Shown here: positions 6,974 to 15,382 of the stretch, piece by piece
How the letters are laid out: every line of letters starts with the position of its first letter
How positions within the stretch are numbered: position 1 is the first letter of the stretch
Source of the DNA: a virus
IMG/VR virus record: IMGVR_UViG_3300033148_003596
Span: 1 to 49,066 of that record
Direction: 5' to 3' (one strand)
DNA length: 49,066 bases
Program-made: the position numbers and the translations under genes
The notes under the pieces: generated by a model
The model's input: the letters and a program-made list of their open reading frames with translations, nothing else
Databases searched by the model: none
Told to the model about the DNA's origin: nothing

Positions 6974-8560
6974 GGCAAAATTGACCGCCTTTCGCGTCGA
7001 TGGTGCACACAATACCAGCGTTTCACGGGCACGCGTCATGCCGACGTAAAATTGCCTTATTATCCCATCCCGCCGATCTCCGCCATGCACCCAACTCCTC
7101 ATACCGGCAGTTGACAGGTCTGGGAATAGATACACCGTGGACGCCTCCCCACCTTTGACAGAATGAATAGTCCCCGTAACTATGCGCGGCCTATCACGTA
7201 ACGCCTGTTTATCTCGTTGTGCGACCGCAATCGGATATTCCAAAAGGCGGCGTTTTGACGGGAGAACGGCCCCCAAAAACCAGATCATATCTAACTCAAA
7301 GGCTCGATCCAACGCCGCCTCGGTGAAGACGTGTTCCAGAAGTACACTCAAGGCCGCCTCATTATCGATTTCTTCCTCTGGTAGATCGTTGAGCCACTTT
7401 TTTCCGCCTCGTTTCAGAGCCCTGCCCGACGCAAGGATCGCCGCAAAATCTCGAACGTCCCGATACGTCCACATACGCGATTGATCTCCCCATACCGCTG
7501 TATCTGGCCTCAGAAAAGCAAGTAGCCGGTCAACAGCCGTTCTCCTCTTTGTGCTCCCCCATCGTAGCGGGTTCCAATCCCCTCGCTTACGACGGTACGG
7601 ATTGTGGTACGGAATCCCCGCCCTTCTCAATTCATGCAATAACGGCTTGAGCAAGTAGGCACATGATGCAAGCACCATCACTGATTCATGTTGTTCGAGG
7701 TCATATGCCAATCGGTCTACATTTCGCAATGACAAAGAGGCCCTTACAACCTCCCCCTCGGCGTCCCGAGGATTGTAGGTAATGTCAGTGCGCTTTTTGA
7801 TCTGGCGAACCCATCTCTGGCTTACGTCAAGGACTGTGCGTGGTACGCGGTACGATTGTTTCAATGTTCGAATGTTTTCGGTGGGAAGAGGGGTCATAAA
7901 TGGCTCCACAGCCGCCCCACGCCAACCGTAAAGAACTTGATCTCCGTCCCCTACAACGATCAAGTCATCGGCCTGTGCCCCCCACTTGCGCAATAAAGCC
8001 CATTGCAATACCGACAAGTCCTGCGCCTCATCGACAAAAATCACGCTCGGCGATCCAGGCGCGACATCGATCTCATGCAACGGTATCTCGATCATATCTT
8101 GAAAGTCGATATATCCCGTATCCTGTTTCCAGGCTTCCCATCGCTCAGCAAAACACCGAACGCGATATGGCCATCTGTCACGTGGTGTCATTTTCGCCCG
8201 CGCGACCTGGTACTCCATAAACAGGGCATCGCCCTCGTTTGTCATTTCCGCCTCTAGTGGCTCATCTAGACTCACCTTCGATGGTTGCAACCGTACACCG
8301 CCCGATTCGTTCCACTCCGTCAAATGTAGCTCGGCAATCTCTGGCTTGTCAAGTGCCCTGTACCCCATCGCATGTAACGTCCCGATCTGGTCACGATCAA
8401 TCGACACTTCTCGTGACGCAACCTCGACCGCTGCCGCTCGCGTAAAGCTCACGACAAGCACATTCTCCGAACCACGTGCCGTAGCTGCATCATTTATGCG
8501 CCGCGACAGCCACGTCGTCTTTCCTGTCCCAGGAGGCCCATAAATCCTCCATTCCGCCAT
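6965..8560 (-). CDS. UvrD/Rep-type superfamily 1 DNA helicase
   Basis: 531 residues from ATG 8560, chosen over longer in-frame alternatives because GGGGGAAAGACG precedes it and the Walker A comes at residue 8. Motifs in order: GPPGTGKT (8-15, motif I), VVSFTRAAAVEV (Ia region), VIFVDEAQD (173-181, motif II), VVGDGDQVLYGWRG (202-215, motif III), GTIHSVKGGEA (motif V) and YVGMTRARETL (505-515, motif VI). It would be an ATP-driven 3'-5' helicase serving replication or recombination. It overlaps the 3' end of the primase gene by 71 bases and precedes a VRR-NUC nuclease. Confidence 0.92.
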   Translation of the reverse strand: MAEWRIYGPPGTGKTTWLSRRINDAATARGSENVLVVSFTRAAAVEVASREVSIDRDQIGTLHAMGYRALDKPEIAELHLTEWNESGGVRLQPSKVSLDEPLEAEMTNEGDALFMEYQVARAKMTPRDRWPYRVRCFAERWEAWKQDTGYIDFQDMIEIPLHEIDVAPGSPSVIFVDEAQDLSVLQWALLRKWGAQADDLIVVGDGDQVLYGWRGAAVEPFMTPLPTENIRTLKQSYRVPRTVLDVSQRWVRQIKKRTDITYNPRDAEGEVVRASLSLRNVDRLAYDLEQHESVMVLASCAYLLKPLLHELRRAGIPYHNPYRRKRGDWNPLRWGSTKRRTAVDRLLAFLRPDTAVWGDQSRMWTYRDVRDFAAILASGRALKRGGKKWLNDLPEEEIDNEAALSVLLEHVFTEAALDRAFELDMIWFLGAVLPSKRRLLEYPIAVAQRDKQALRDRPRIVTGTIHSVKGGEASTVYLFPDLSTAGMRSWVHGGDRRDGIIRQFYVGMTRARETLVLCAPSTRKAVNFALT

Positions 8561-10139
8561 CGTCTTTCCCCCAATTCTCAGGTAACGCCCACCAATATCG
8601 TGTCGTTTTTCGTCCGATATGCAACACCCTTGGATCGATCCCTGCCTGCCGTAACCAAACACCCAGCGTTCGTTGTGTGATTTTCTCGTCTGTCAAAAAG
8701 TTCACCCATCGAGTAAAGGCATCCAGACGAATATGTATCTTTCCTTCATAGATCATCGGTTCATCGGATAGAGGTTCAACTTCATCAATAGGTGCATGAG
8801 ATTCCAGATATTGTTCCAGCCATGCCCGCACCTGTGATACGATGGTCGTTTCCTCACCGAGGTCTCGCTCCTCACACATCGCACGCAGAGCCTGAGCAAT
8901 TTCTTGCCAAGCAGGCCCCTTCATCATCGGAAGCACGATCCCAACACCATCTGCTAACCTACGTCTGAAAATCCGTTGCTCTATAAGTCCCGTAATATCC
9001 CCAAGCGCAAGCGATCCCTTGTCGGTCACCAGATAGTAGTCCCCGCCTGCCGTTGTCTGGTATCGAATCACCCGACGAATCGTACAGCCTAGTCGTTTCG
9101 AGAGAACATCTGGCGGCATACTCCCCTGGCTTCGAGAAGGCGAAACGCCAGATCGTGCCCGCTCGATGGTGCGAATTAGATAATCACGCCGCCTTCCTTT
9201 TTTCGCGCCTTTCGATCCCGCGCCAAGGTTACGCTGTCTCACCTCTGCTAATATAGCTGCAATCTCTGTATCTGTAAATCCAGCCTGTACCAATTTGTTG
9301 GCAATGCGTAGGTCATAGCCCGACGGCGAATCGTCTTTTGGCAAGGCCCCTTTATAGTCCAATGCTTGCGCAAACAAATGATCATTGGCGATCAAAGCCT
9401 CTAACTTTTCGGTCGGGATCGTAACCACACCAATCTCATCAGGCAAATCGATCTGGGCGGGTACTCCCGCCTTTTTCAGTGGGAATGTCTCCGTTCGCGC
9501 ATGTTCCCAAAACGGTTCTAATGACTCATATCTGCGGCCCGTATCCTCAATGATACGAGCCTCAACGATATGCGCCGTATCTTTGTGATTCTCGGTTCCA
9601 GGGATGCGCATAACCCGCGCCAGATCGTAGACAGAGTCGATTTTCCACTGATCATCCGCCAACTGTCTCAGAGTATCCTGCCAGCGACGGCTAATGTCTT
9701 GTATCTCTGCTCGTTCCTCGTCTGTCTCAATCTCCCAAGGCTCATCGAATATCCACCACGCATGATATCCATGCCCACTCGCTACGATAAACGACGCTGG
9801 TAAAGGCATACGTCTAATCAAAGCCAACGCTTCAGCCCTCGTTGGTAAAGCCGTCGTCTTGTGGGCCTTCGGGCCAGCGTTATAGTCTACCTCGACACAT
9901 AGCCCAGCAACTGCGACAACCTGTGCAGCGCTGGCTCTATGTTCACGCCCAAGATTATTACCCGCCAACCCCCGTGCGACGTAAATATCCCTTGGATGTC
10001 GCATAACATACGTGACAGCCTGACCGACTGTCTGAAAATAGCGCGTCCCTTGAGGAAACTGGGCAATCTGTATCCAGTGCGCGGGGTCTTTGGCTCCAAA
10101 AAGCTCTGTCAAAAAGTGCTCGATGTCATAGCGATTCAT
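8490..10139 (-). CDS. Archaeo-eukaryotic-type primase (RepB/prim-pol family)
   Basis: 549 residues. The N-terminal AEP core has LCVEVDYNAGPK (80-91, E83/D85 metal ligands), FIVASGHGYHAWWIFDEPW (117-135) with the catalytic histidine region, and DSVYDLARVMRIPGTENHK (168-186), a signature of RepB-like primases. A PriCT-like helical region follows around 270-330 (YDLRIANKLVQAGFTDTEI; KGAKKGRRRDYLIRTIERA). The C-terminus (about 440-530) looks like a winged-helix DNA-binding region (TRWVNFLTDEKITQRTLGVWLRQAG). It would prime phage DNA synthesis and might also polymerise. No separate DNA polymerase gene lies in the window. Confidence 0.88.
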   Translation of the reverse strand: MNRYDIEHFLTELFGAKDPAHWIQIAQFPQGTRYFQTVGQAVTYVMRHPRDIYVARGLAGNNLGREHRASAAQVVAVAGLCVEVDYNAGPKAHKTTALPTRAEALALIRRMPLPASFIVASGHGYHAWWIFDEPWEIETDEERAEIQDISRRWQDTLRQLADDQWKIDSVYDLARVMRIPGTENHKDTAHIVEARIIEDTGRRYESLEPFWEHARTETFPLKKAGVPAQIDLPDEIGVVTIPTEKLEALIANDHLFAQALDYKGALPKDDSPSGYDLRIANKLVQAGFTDTEIAAILAEVRQRNLGAGSKGAKKGRRRDYLIRTIERARSGVSPSRSQGSMPPDVLSKRLGCTIRRVIRYQTTAGGDYYLVTDKGSLALGDITGLIEQRIFRRRLADGVGIVLPMMKGPAWQEIAQALRAMCEERDLGEETTIVSQVRAWLEQYLESHAPIDEVEPLSDEPMIYEGKIHIRLDAFTRWVNFLTDEKITQRTLGVWLRQAGIDPRVLHIGRKTTRYWWALPENWGKDDGGMEDLWASWDRKDDVAVAAHK

Positions 10140-10167
10140 AATGCCCCCGCCCTAGACAAAAGGAACA

Positions 10168-10194
10168 CACCCCGCCCTTATTTGGGGCAGGGTG
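10168..10194 (-). terminator. Hairpin between the 10952 gene and the primase
   Basis: Ten-pair stem, 10168-10177 with 10185-10194, with a 7-base loop. The one non-Watson-Crick pair is G-U only in minus-strand RNA, which supports function in that direction. TTCCTTTTG follows on the minus strand. It may be a weak terminator or attenuator lowering expression of the primase relative to the gene before it. Confidence 0.6.
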
Positions 10195-10208
10195 CATCCC
10201 ATGATATG

Positions 10209-10952
10209 TTAGACCTCCCCCTCCGCTGTGAATGCCGAGGCTGTCCGCTCCAAAATCCCTCTCAGATTCGCGGTGTAGCTCGCCACCACATGCGCGATTT
10301 CTGGCTCAAGCCTCCGTTCAAGCGAAAACACCATTTTGCTTACCGGTTGGCCGCGTTCTAGTGTTATCTTGGTCACGACCGCGTAATGCGGTAGATTCTG
10401 TTTGATCAGAGAGAAAAAGTATTGGCGGCTGTTTGCCAGTGACGTTGGCGGTACGATCACCACGTCGGGCAAAATCGCCTCCTCGCCGCGATTGATGAAC
10501 AGCAATCTGTACTGTGAACACGCCTTCCCACGCGACGGCTCCCCGTCAGGGCCTATGCCCGATCCCCATTGATTTAGGGGACACTCAGAGCAAAACCCCC
10601 CAGGTTCGCCCTCACCGTGAATCAAGTCATTCGAGAAACAGTCGGGCGGGCGGTTATCCCCAGTGTAAACGTCAGAGTAATAGCGCCGACGCTCAGTCCA
10701 CCATGTAATGATCCCCGTAATCTCCTTCTCAGCCTGTACGCCATCCAGCGTATTGATCTGCCACATCTCCGCACCGCCAAGCGGTAGCGTGATTGTATCG
10801 AAGGAAAAAACGTCCAGTTCCGCGCCCCCCAAGTTCGCTTCGAGGGTTGCGATAGCCGACTGATCAGGCAGAATGCCATACTCCTTGAGGGTGCTCTTTG
10901 CCGCATCGCTCAATGTCGCGACAGCCGATTGACTCAGAACCAATTCGTGCAT
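10209..10952 (-). CDS. Conserved-looking phage protein with a four-cysteine cluster; possible ssDNA-binding or recombination role
   Basis: 247 residues. The middle has a cysteine cluster, PPDCFSNDLIHGEGEPGG then FCSECPLNQWGSG and KACSQYRLLFI (about 120-160), followed by VIVPPTSLANSRQYF and VVTKITLER. This arrangement recurs in phage proteins of early replication/recombination operons, but I cannot name the family with certainty. Its place after a host-nuclease-inhibitor-like or recombination-type protein (11382) and before the primase suggests binding of DNA during replication. The hairpin at 10168-10194 lies directly downstream. Confidence 0.6.
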   Translation of the reverse strand: MHELVLSQSAVATLSDAAKSTLKEYGILPDQSAIATLEANLGGAELDVFSFDTITLPLGGAEMWQINTLDGVQAEKEITGIITWWTERRRYYSDVYTGDNRPPDCFSNDLIHGEGEPGGFCSECPLNQWGSGIGPDGEPSRGKACSQYRLLFINRGEEAILPDVVIVPPTSLANSRQYFFSLIKQNLPHYAVVTKITLERGQPVSKMVFSLERRLEPEIAHVVASYTANLRGILERTASAFTAEGEV

Positions 10953-10965
10953 GATACTCCTTTCA

Positions 10966-11382
10966 TTACGCTTTACGTACTTTTACCGAGGCCCACGTTC
11001 GCAACTCAAACATCTGGGCGAAATCATCGCCCAATCGATCCAACACCTGCTCGATATTCCCTCCTTCCTCCTGAACGATCTCTCGCAACCACGCCGAAAG
11101 AGAATTCAGGTTAAATGTTTCTGCAACCAACTCTGGCGCTACACCACGCACCCACTCCGTCGCTTCGTGTCTATCCCCAGTAAGTTTGGCCGCCAGCATG
11201 TGTGAGACGTACAGCGTTCGCCCATTGATCGTCATGTTCTGAACGCCGCGTTGCTCGAAAATCGTCAAGGCAATTTCCTCAAGCTGGCTAAACTCCTCAT
11301 TGATTTGGCGGAGCCGTGCTTTCAGAGTGTCGCGTTCAGTAGCCAGGTCGACCATGCGAGACAATATCCCGATCTCGTCCAT
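10966..11382 (-). CDS. Phage early protein with coiled-coil N-terminus (Gp157-like layout)
   Basis: 138 residues. The start at ATG 11382 is preceded by AAAGGGG. The helical, coiled-coil-prone first third (residues 8-42, heptad pattern ATERDTLKARLRQINEEF) leads into VQNMTINGRTLYVSHML, then ATEWVRGVAPELVAETFNLNSLSAW and a final basic strand SVKVRKA. Proteins of this layout are common in phage early operons and resemble the Gp157/nuclease-modulator type, but the assignment is tentative. It is the first gene after the long structured leader at 11404-11513. Confidence 0.5.
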   Translation of the reverse strand: MDEIGILSRMVDLATERDTLKARLRQINEEFSQLEEIALTIFEQRGVQNMTINGRTLYVSHMLAAKLTGDRHEATEWVRGVAPELVAETFNLNSLSAWLREIVQEEGGNIEQVLDRLGDDFAQMFELRTWASVKVRKA

Positions 11383-11403
11383 AATGCCCCTTTCTGCTAG
11401 ATA

Positions 11404-11513
11404 GGATGGGCCCCGACAGCGTTGCAAGTAGGCGCATGGGAGGGCGCGTTTGCGGGGGTGCTGTCAAGGCCCTAATCCTCAGAGTAAAGCGGATAATTTC
11501 CTCGTGCCCTCCC
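11404..11513 (-). promoter_or_regulatory. Structured 5' leader with pseudoknot topology
   Basis: The leader runs from the expected transcription start (about 11518) to the ATG at 11382. Helix B pairs 404-420 with 460-478: GACAGC/GCTGTC, then GGGCC/GGCCC across a 2x2 loop, then GGAT/ATCC past a 2-base bulge. Helix A pairs GGGAGGGC 438-445 with GCCCTCCC 506-513. The strands interleave, so both can form only as a pseudoknot or as alternatives. Most other promoters in the window have leaders of 45 bases or less. The function is unknown; an autoregulatory or ligand-binding leader is possible. Confidence 0.5.
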
Positions 11514-11524
11514 TTTCTGGCTAT

Positions 11525-11552
11525 ATTATATCATAGACCGCGCCCCCTGCAA
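11525..11552 (-). promoter_or_regulatory. Sigma-70 promoter with extended -10 for the 11382-8490 genes
   Basis: On the minus strand, TTGCAG (11552-11547), a 16-base spacer and TATAAT (11530-11525) with a TGA extension. It overlaps the stop of the SNF2 gene. A leader of about 136 bases precedes the first ATG. Confidence 0.75.
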
Positions 11553-13166
11553 AATTGAGGTCACGATCTCCTCGCGCTTTTGGATTGCCTTGAGGATTTT
11601 CTCATCTAGTGTGTTCTCAATCACTAGATAGGTGTTCGTGACGGGGCGTGTTTGCCCTGCTCGATCAAGCCGCGCCTTAGCCTGCTCATGCTGGGCAAGA
11701 CTAAACCCCAAGCTGTAAAAACACATTTGCGAGGCTCGCGTCATATCCAGACCCTCTGCGCCAGCCTGAATCTGACATACCAGAACATTTGTTCGCTCGT
11801 TCTGCCAATCTGAAAACTCATCCACCCCACCGCATAGCAGAGAGACCGCGCGATCCTGTTTGGTTGCAATCTCCTTCGCTGCATACACGTCTGCCAAAAA
11901 GCGACAGAACACCACAATCGGCTCGTCTATTGGTAGATCATCCAGATATTCCCCGAATAGCTGGCGTTTTTCGTCTCCCACGATAATCGTCTCGTCATTG
12001 TCGGTCACCACGAACCCTGAAGTGATTTGGTGCAGGCGCATCAGTTTGACCAATGCATTTTGGATCGTGACTTCTTGGCCTGCTTCAACCCAGGCGTAAA
12101 ACTCTTTGGCAAGCTGATCATACACTTTGCGTGCCCTTTTGCACAACGTCCCTGTACGTGTTTCAGTGATGACCGGCGGCAGATCAAACACGTCGTCCTT
12201 GGTCACACGCACCATGATAGCCCCTAGCCGTCGCTCAAATTCGCGGCGATTTTTCAGGCCGATCACCTCATGGCCTTGGAATCCGCCCATGACGCAAAAC
12301 CGCCCACGAAAACGGGCAAACGACGTGCCGAATACTCCAGGATCAAGGCATCGGCACTGCCCATATACGTCAGGAAATGAGTGTGGAATCGGCGTCCCAG
12401 TCAACCCCAATCGTCTCGTTGCACGCTTGCTCAGTTCGTAGGCGTATCGGGATTGCACACCACCAGGTGATTTCAGGTGGTGGACCTCGTCGAAAATCAC
12501 CGCGTCCCACGTTTGACCTAGTGACCAATCACGAAACTCTGGCCGAATCGCCGCCTCATAGTTAATGACAAACGCAATCGCCCCCATCGTTGTACGGGAT
12601 AGCTCCAACTTTGCTTTGCGGGTGCGCGCCGAAACCGCTCCCTCCTTGAGAAACACGATCCGCCATTTGCGGGGACTATGCCGCGCAAATTCAGGGGGCC
12701 AGACCGACAACACCGACCGAGGGCCAAGCACCAAGACCTTACGAGCCTGCCACGCATCCAGCAAAGTAATCGCCTCGGCAGTTTTCCCCGTCCCCATGTC
12801 AAACGCAATCAAGCCGCCACGTAAGGGGTAGAGCCTGCGAAATGCGTCAAGCTGGTGTCGCCATAGCGACGTATTGCTCACGGGATCAGGCATGTCTTCT
12901 GCCGCCCAAAATACCCGCAGATCAGCATCCAGGATGCGCTCATCCCACGCCTCTATGATGTCAGTTACGACAGCATGGGATAGATGATATTGCCAGCACC
13001 TCCGTTGTCGGTTCCAACCACGCCCGATACGTCCAGGGATGTCGCGACAAAGGTCACGGTTCATTGTCGAGAACGGTACGCGCAACTCGATCATGTTCTC
13101 CACTATCGACGCAGAGTATTGCCCCCGCGTTCGATATATCAGTTCAGGTTTATCGATTATGACCAT
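11526..13166 (-). CDS. SNF2-type superfamily 2 helicase
   Basis: 546 residues from ATG 13166, which overlaps the upstream gene by 10 bases; a TTG at 13181 is an alternative. Motifs: LWRHQLDAFRRL (Q/motif 0, 101-112), LIAFDMGTGKTAEA (119-132, motif I), VLVLGPRSVLSVW (Ia), VIFDEVHHLKSP (223-234, motif II), RRLGLTGTPI (251-260, motif III), then the second domain with VLVCQIQAGAEGLDMTRAS (motif V) and KARLDRAGQTRPV (motif VI). Phage SNF2 proteins of this size act in replication or recombination as dsDNA translocases. It lies between two HTH genes and the primase block. Confidence 0.9.
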   Translation of the reverse strand: MVIIDKPELIYRTRGQYSASIVENMIELRVPFSTMNRDLCRDIPGRIGRGWNRQRRCWQYHLSHAVVTDIIEAWDERILDADLRVFWAAEDMPDPVSNTSLWRHQLDAFRRLYPLRGGLIAFDMGTGKTAEAITLLDAWQARKVLVLGPRSVLSVWPPEFARHSPRKWRIVFLKEGAVSARTRKAKLELSRTTMGAIAFVINYEAAIRPEFRDWSLGQTWDAVIFDEVHHLKSPGGVQSRYAYELSKRATRRLGLTGTPIPHSFPDVYGQCRCLDPGVFGTSFARFRGRFCVMGGFQGHEVIGLKNRREFERRLGAIMVRVTKDDVFDLPPVITETRTGTLCKRARKVYDQLAKEFYAWVEAGQEVTIQNALVKLMRLHQITSGFVVTDNDETIIVGDEKRQLFGEYLDDLPIDEPIVVFCRFLADVYAAKEIATKQDRAVSLLCGGVDEFSDWQNERTNVLVCQIQAGAEGLDMTRASQMCFYSLGFSLAQHEQAKARLDRAGQTRPVTNTYLVIENTLDEKILKAIQKREEIVTSILQGARSMI

Positions 13167-13615
13167 CGCACGTTCTGCCAATCGTTGATCTTGGAAAGCA
13201 AAGATTCCACAAATAGTTGCAATTCGATGTCCCCATTGATTTTGCCCATCGGGGTAGAAAATTGCGAATACTGGGCCACATCCGACAAATCATACCAGCG
13301 CATTCTCCCGACTCTAAATGCCTCGATTTTGCCGCGTTTGGTCAAATAGTGGATTAGCTGGCGAGAACACCCGAAATACCGTGCAAGCGCAGCTCCTGAT
13401 AACAAAATCCCCTCGTTATAGATACGTACACCTTCCTGTAGCATACGTCGGTACAATCTGACGCGCCGTACAGCCTCATCGTTGTAGATCAGCACACGCC
13501 CCACGCGCCCTGACGGGGAGATAATCCCCCGTTTGTCATAGATGGCGATTTGCTGGGGCGTTACCCCCAGCATTTCGCCTAACCGTTTCCGTGTTAGCAA
13601 TTTCATTATAGACAT
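13157..13615 (-). CDS. Double helix-turn-helix (excisionase/MerR-like) protein
   Basis: 152 residues with two successive DNA-binding modules: residues 4-45 (LLTRKRLGEMLGVTPQQIAI, YDKRGIISPSGRVGRVL) and about 72-112 (LSGAALARYFGCSRQLIHYL, TKRGKIEAFRVGRMRWY). Each is a helix-turn-helix followed by a short hairpin wing, as in excisionase-like and MerR-type domains. An ATG at codon 4 is an alternative start. It is coupled to the SNF2 gene downstream and overlaps the upstream gene by 10 bases. Possible roles are operator binding or origin recognition near 15.1-15.4 kb (inference). Confidence 0.75.
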   Translation of the reverse strand: MSIMKLLTRKRLGEMLGVTPQQIAIYDKRGIISPSGRVGRVLIYNDEAVRRVRLYRRMLQEGVRIYNEGILLSGAALARYFGCSRQLIHYLTKRGKIEAFRVGRMRWYDLSDVAQYSQFSTPMGKINGDIELQLFVESLLSKINDWQNVRWS

Positions 13616-14034
13616 ACCTCCTCGATCCTTTCCTCACCGCATGACGCACATTTGTATACTGTGTACCCGTGCTTGCTTTCCAGCGACCCACCCTGCATGT
13701 ACACTTTCCAGTCATGTTGCATCTCAGGATGATCGCGCAAGTACGATACCGCGGCCTTATAGGTCGGGTTGTCAAAGTACATCCGTGCCTGTCTCCTCTG
13801 ACCCTTGCGTATAAGTTCCACACATTCATGGAGTTCGGAGTCGCTTTCATACCCCGCCAGTGCACCCCCACGGGCTTTTATCCTGGCCTCCATTACAATG
13901 TCATCGGCCTCTGTATAGGAGATTCCATACTCGCCCATGAGATACTTGCGCATAGCAGAGTTCGTCGTCGTAGGGCAAGTATTGATTTGCCCCACTATCC
14001 CCCACATTACTCTCGTTCGCTCATTCTCAGTCAT
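13606..14034 (-). CDS. Unknown phage protein with C-terminal zinc ribbon
   Basis: 142 residues from ATG 14034 behind AGAAAGGAGCGAACG. The first half is helical with a TNSAMRKYLMGEYGISYTEA segment resembling a small DNA-binding helix pair. The end holds YKCASCGEERIEEVC, half of a zinc ribbon with a further C, so one Zn site is plausible. No family is recognised. It is first in the operon leading to the HTH and SNF2 genes. Confidence 0.65.
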   Translation of the reverse strand: MTENERTRVMWGIVGQINTCPTTTNSAMRKYLMGEYGISYTEADDIVMEARIKARGGALAGYESDSELHECVELIRKGQRRQARMYFDNPTYKAAVSYLRDHPEMQHDWKVYMQGGSLESKHGYTVYKCASCGEERIEEVCL

Positions 14035-14073
14035 CGTTCGCTCCTTTCTGCTAATAAAGAATCCTACATTCAT

Positions 14074-14102
14074 AATATAGCATATTATCCTGTATTTGTC
14101 AA
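14074..14102 (-). promoter_or_regulatory. Sigma-70 promoter upstream of the 14034 gene
   Basis: On the minus strand, TTGACA (14102-14097), a 17-base spacer and TATATT (14079-14074) with a TGC extension. The leader is about 35 bases. Confidence 0.75.
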
Positions 14103-14164
14103 GTGTTTCCGATAGGATTTCACGACTTCCCGCTCGGCTCCATGTCGCGCCCCCCCCAAGTTAT

Positions 14165-15073
14165 TTATGCCCCACTCGACTCAAATATGCGCCAGTTCTC
14201 ATACAGGACGGGGTACACCCCAGGATATGACTCCCAATGCTCAGACTGGTAAAGCTGCTCTCCGCCTGGTCCATATGAAATCGCCTCGCAGAACCATCCC
14301 CACAGCCAACCGCCTCCGCGCCATGCCTTTGCATTGCGCACCAAGGCAAATGGACGCCCGCCGACCGTTATTTCTCGGTCAGCAACTTCCCATGATCCGA
14401 CGAAGGACTCAGCATAGTAGTCGCGCACGTCGTCGTACTCGCTATCCCACCACGGCTCTTGCCCTTCAAGAATATACTGATACCCCGCGGCCGGTCTCGG
14501 CTCGGCCAGCTTGACCAGATCAGTAGAGCCGTTTTCATAAAGCACTGGAGCCCAGCTACAGCGATACCACTCGAATATCTCCATCAGCTTTTTGGGCGGT
14601 ATGTCAATACGTGAGGTTGTACGAATTCCCATAATCTCCGGCCCCAACTCGTCGGGGACTACCCAGCAAGAGGCCACTGTATCGATGCGGCGCTTTGGGT
14701 AGTGTACCCGAAGCCTTTTTTGTGCAAACCCCATACGCTTCAGAACACGCCCCATGCGATTGCGGGGCCATCCTGTCGTCCAAACCAAGGCTTTGTTAGA
14801 GATATATACCACACCGTTTTTGTCAGCCACGGGATGGAGAGAGTCGATCAGCGGCACACGCCACAAGTATTCCTTGTCCGCAGGGTAAGCGATTTGAGGC
14901 ACAATCGGATACTGTCTCAGGTATGCACGCAACCCATCCACAACCACAGGCTCTGACAACACTAATGGCTTTTCGAGCGCAGCTAGGAGTGCTTGCGCAT
15001 AGACTTCGTCTGGGTCTAACTCAGTCTCCTGAGCAACCCGCTTCCGCAAACTCTCGATTTGTGACTTCTCCAT
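14165..15073 (-). CDS. Unknown replication-block protein, 302 residues
   Basis: ATG 15073 is chosen because AGGAGGTGGGTT precedes it; an upstream in-frame start lacks this. A helical N-terminus (KSQIESLRKRVAQETELDPDEV) is followed by a region with SNKALVWTTGWPRNRMGRVL (about 100-120) that could be a winged helix, and a tryptophan- and tyrosine-rich C-terminal half (EPWWDSEYDDVRDYY; KAWRGGGWLWGWF). I do not recognise the family. As first gene of a promoter facing away from the repeat-rich region 15074-15389 it is a candidate initiator or regulator, but this is only positional. Confidence 0.7.
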   Translation of the reverse strand: MEKSQIESLRKRVAQETELDPDEVYAQALLAALEKPLVLSEPVVVDGLRAYLRQYPIVPQIAYPADKEYLWRVPLIDSLHPVADKNGVVYISNKALVWTTGWPRNRMGRVLKRMGFAQKRLRVHYPKRRIDTVASCWVVPDELGPEIMGIRTTSRIDIPPKKLMEIFEWYRCSWAPVLYENGSTDLVKLAEPRPAAGYQYILEGQEPWWDSEYDDVRDYYAESFVGSWEVADREITVGGRPFALVRNAKAWRGGGWLWGWFCEAISYGPGGEQLYQSEHWESYPGVYPVLYENWRIFESSGA

Positions 15074-15106
15074 AACCCACCTCCTGGCTAAGTTTTGTGT
15101 GACCAT

Positions 15107-15135
15107 ATTATATCACAAAACATCATGTGTGTCAA
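15107..15135 (-). promoter_or_regulatory. Consensus sigma-70 promoter for the 15073 gene
   Basis: On the minus strand, TTGACA (15135-15130), a 17-base spacer and TATAAT (15112-15107) with a TGA extension. The spacer contains a TGTGATA copy, giving a ready means of repression. Confidence 0.85.
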
Positions 15136-15166
15136 TTGCCACGCAACTTGATTGTGTGATAACCTT

Positions 15167-15336
15167 CCTTATATATACTGAAAATACGTATGACAATACA
15201 CTTTGCAAACAATCACACCACACTCAACTTATGCTATCACACTATCACACTATCACAAAACTCCTTCAGAGTAGTCTAATGGGTGCTGGTATGGTTCGGA
15301 AACCTTCCGATCATACGTATTCCCAGTATATATAGG
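15167..15336. repeat. Long inverted repeat bracketing the iterons
   Basis: Arm 1 (15167-15193) and arm 2 (15311-15336) are reverse complements over about 26 bases, with the pattern CC(T)TATATATACTGRRAATACGTATGA. One base is inserted and two positions differ. The 117 bases between the arms contain the tandem TATCACAC repeats. Confidence 0.8.
15235..15257 (+). repeat. Three tandem TATCACA(C) iterons, period 8
   Basis: Copies start at 15235, 15243 and 15251. The last continues as TATCACAAAAC, an 11-mer identical to 15111-15121 next to the leftward promoter. Multiple phased copies are typical of operator or iteron binding sites. Confidence 0.75.
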
Positions 15337-15353
15337 GAAACTATCAGGCCCGC

Positions 15354-15382
15354 TTTTTTTTTCGTGAGATATGTGGTATAAT
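15354..15382 (+). promoter_or_regulatory. Extended -10 promoter for the plus-strand genes; leaderless
   Basis: TGGTATAAT with the -10 hexamer at 15377-15382. The -35 region is only a T run (15354-15359). Seven bases separate the hexamer from the ATG at 15390, so the transcript should start at or beside the start codon. No Shine-Dalgarno sequence is present. Confidence 0.7.

Noticed and set aside
14152-14159. Run of eight C as a regulatory or phase-variable tract
   Set aside because: It lies between a gene end and a promoter with no frame or promoter spacing depending on its length.
15235-15257. CRISPR array suggested by short tandem repeats near a Cas4-like gene
   Set aside because: Units are 8 bp without spacers; no Cas1/Cas2 and no leader. 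Better explained as iterons or operators.
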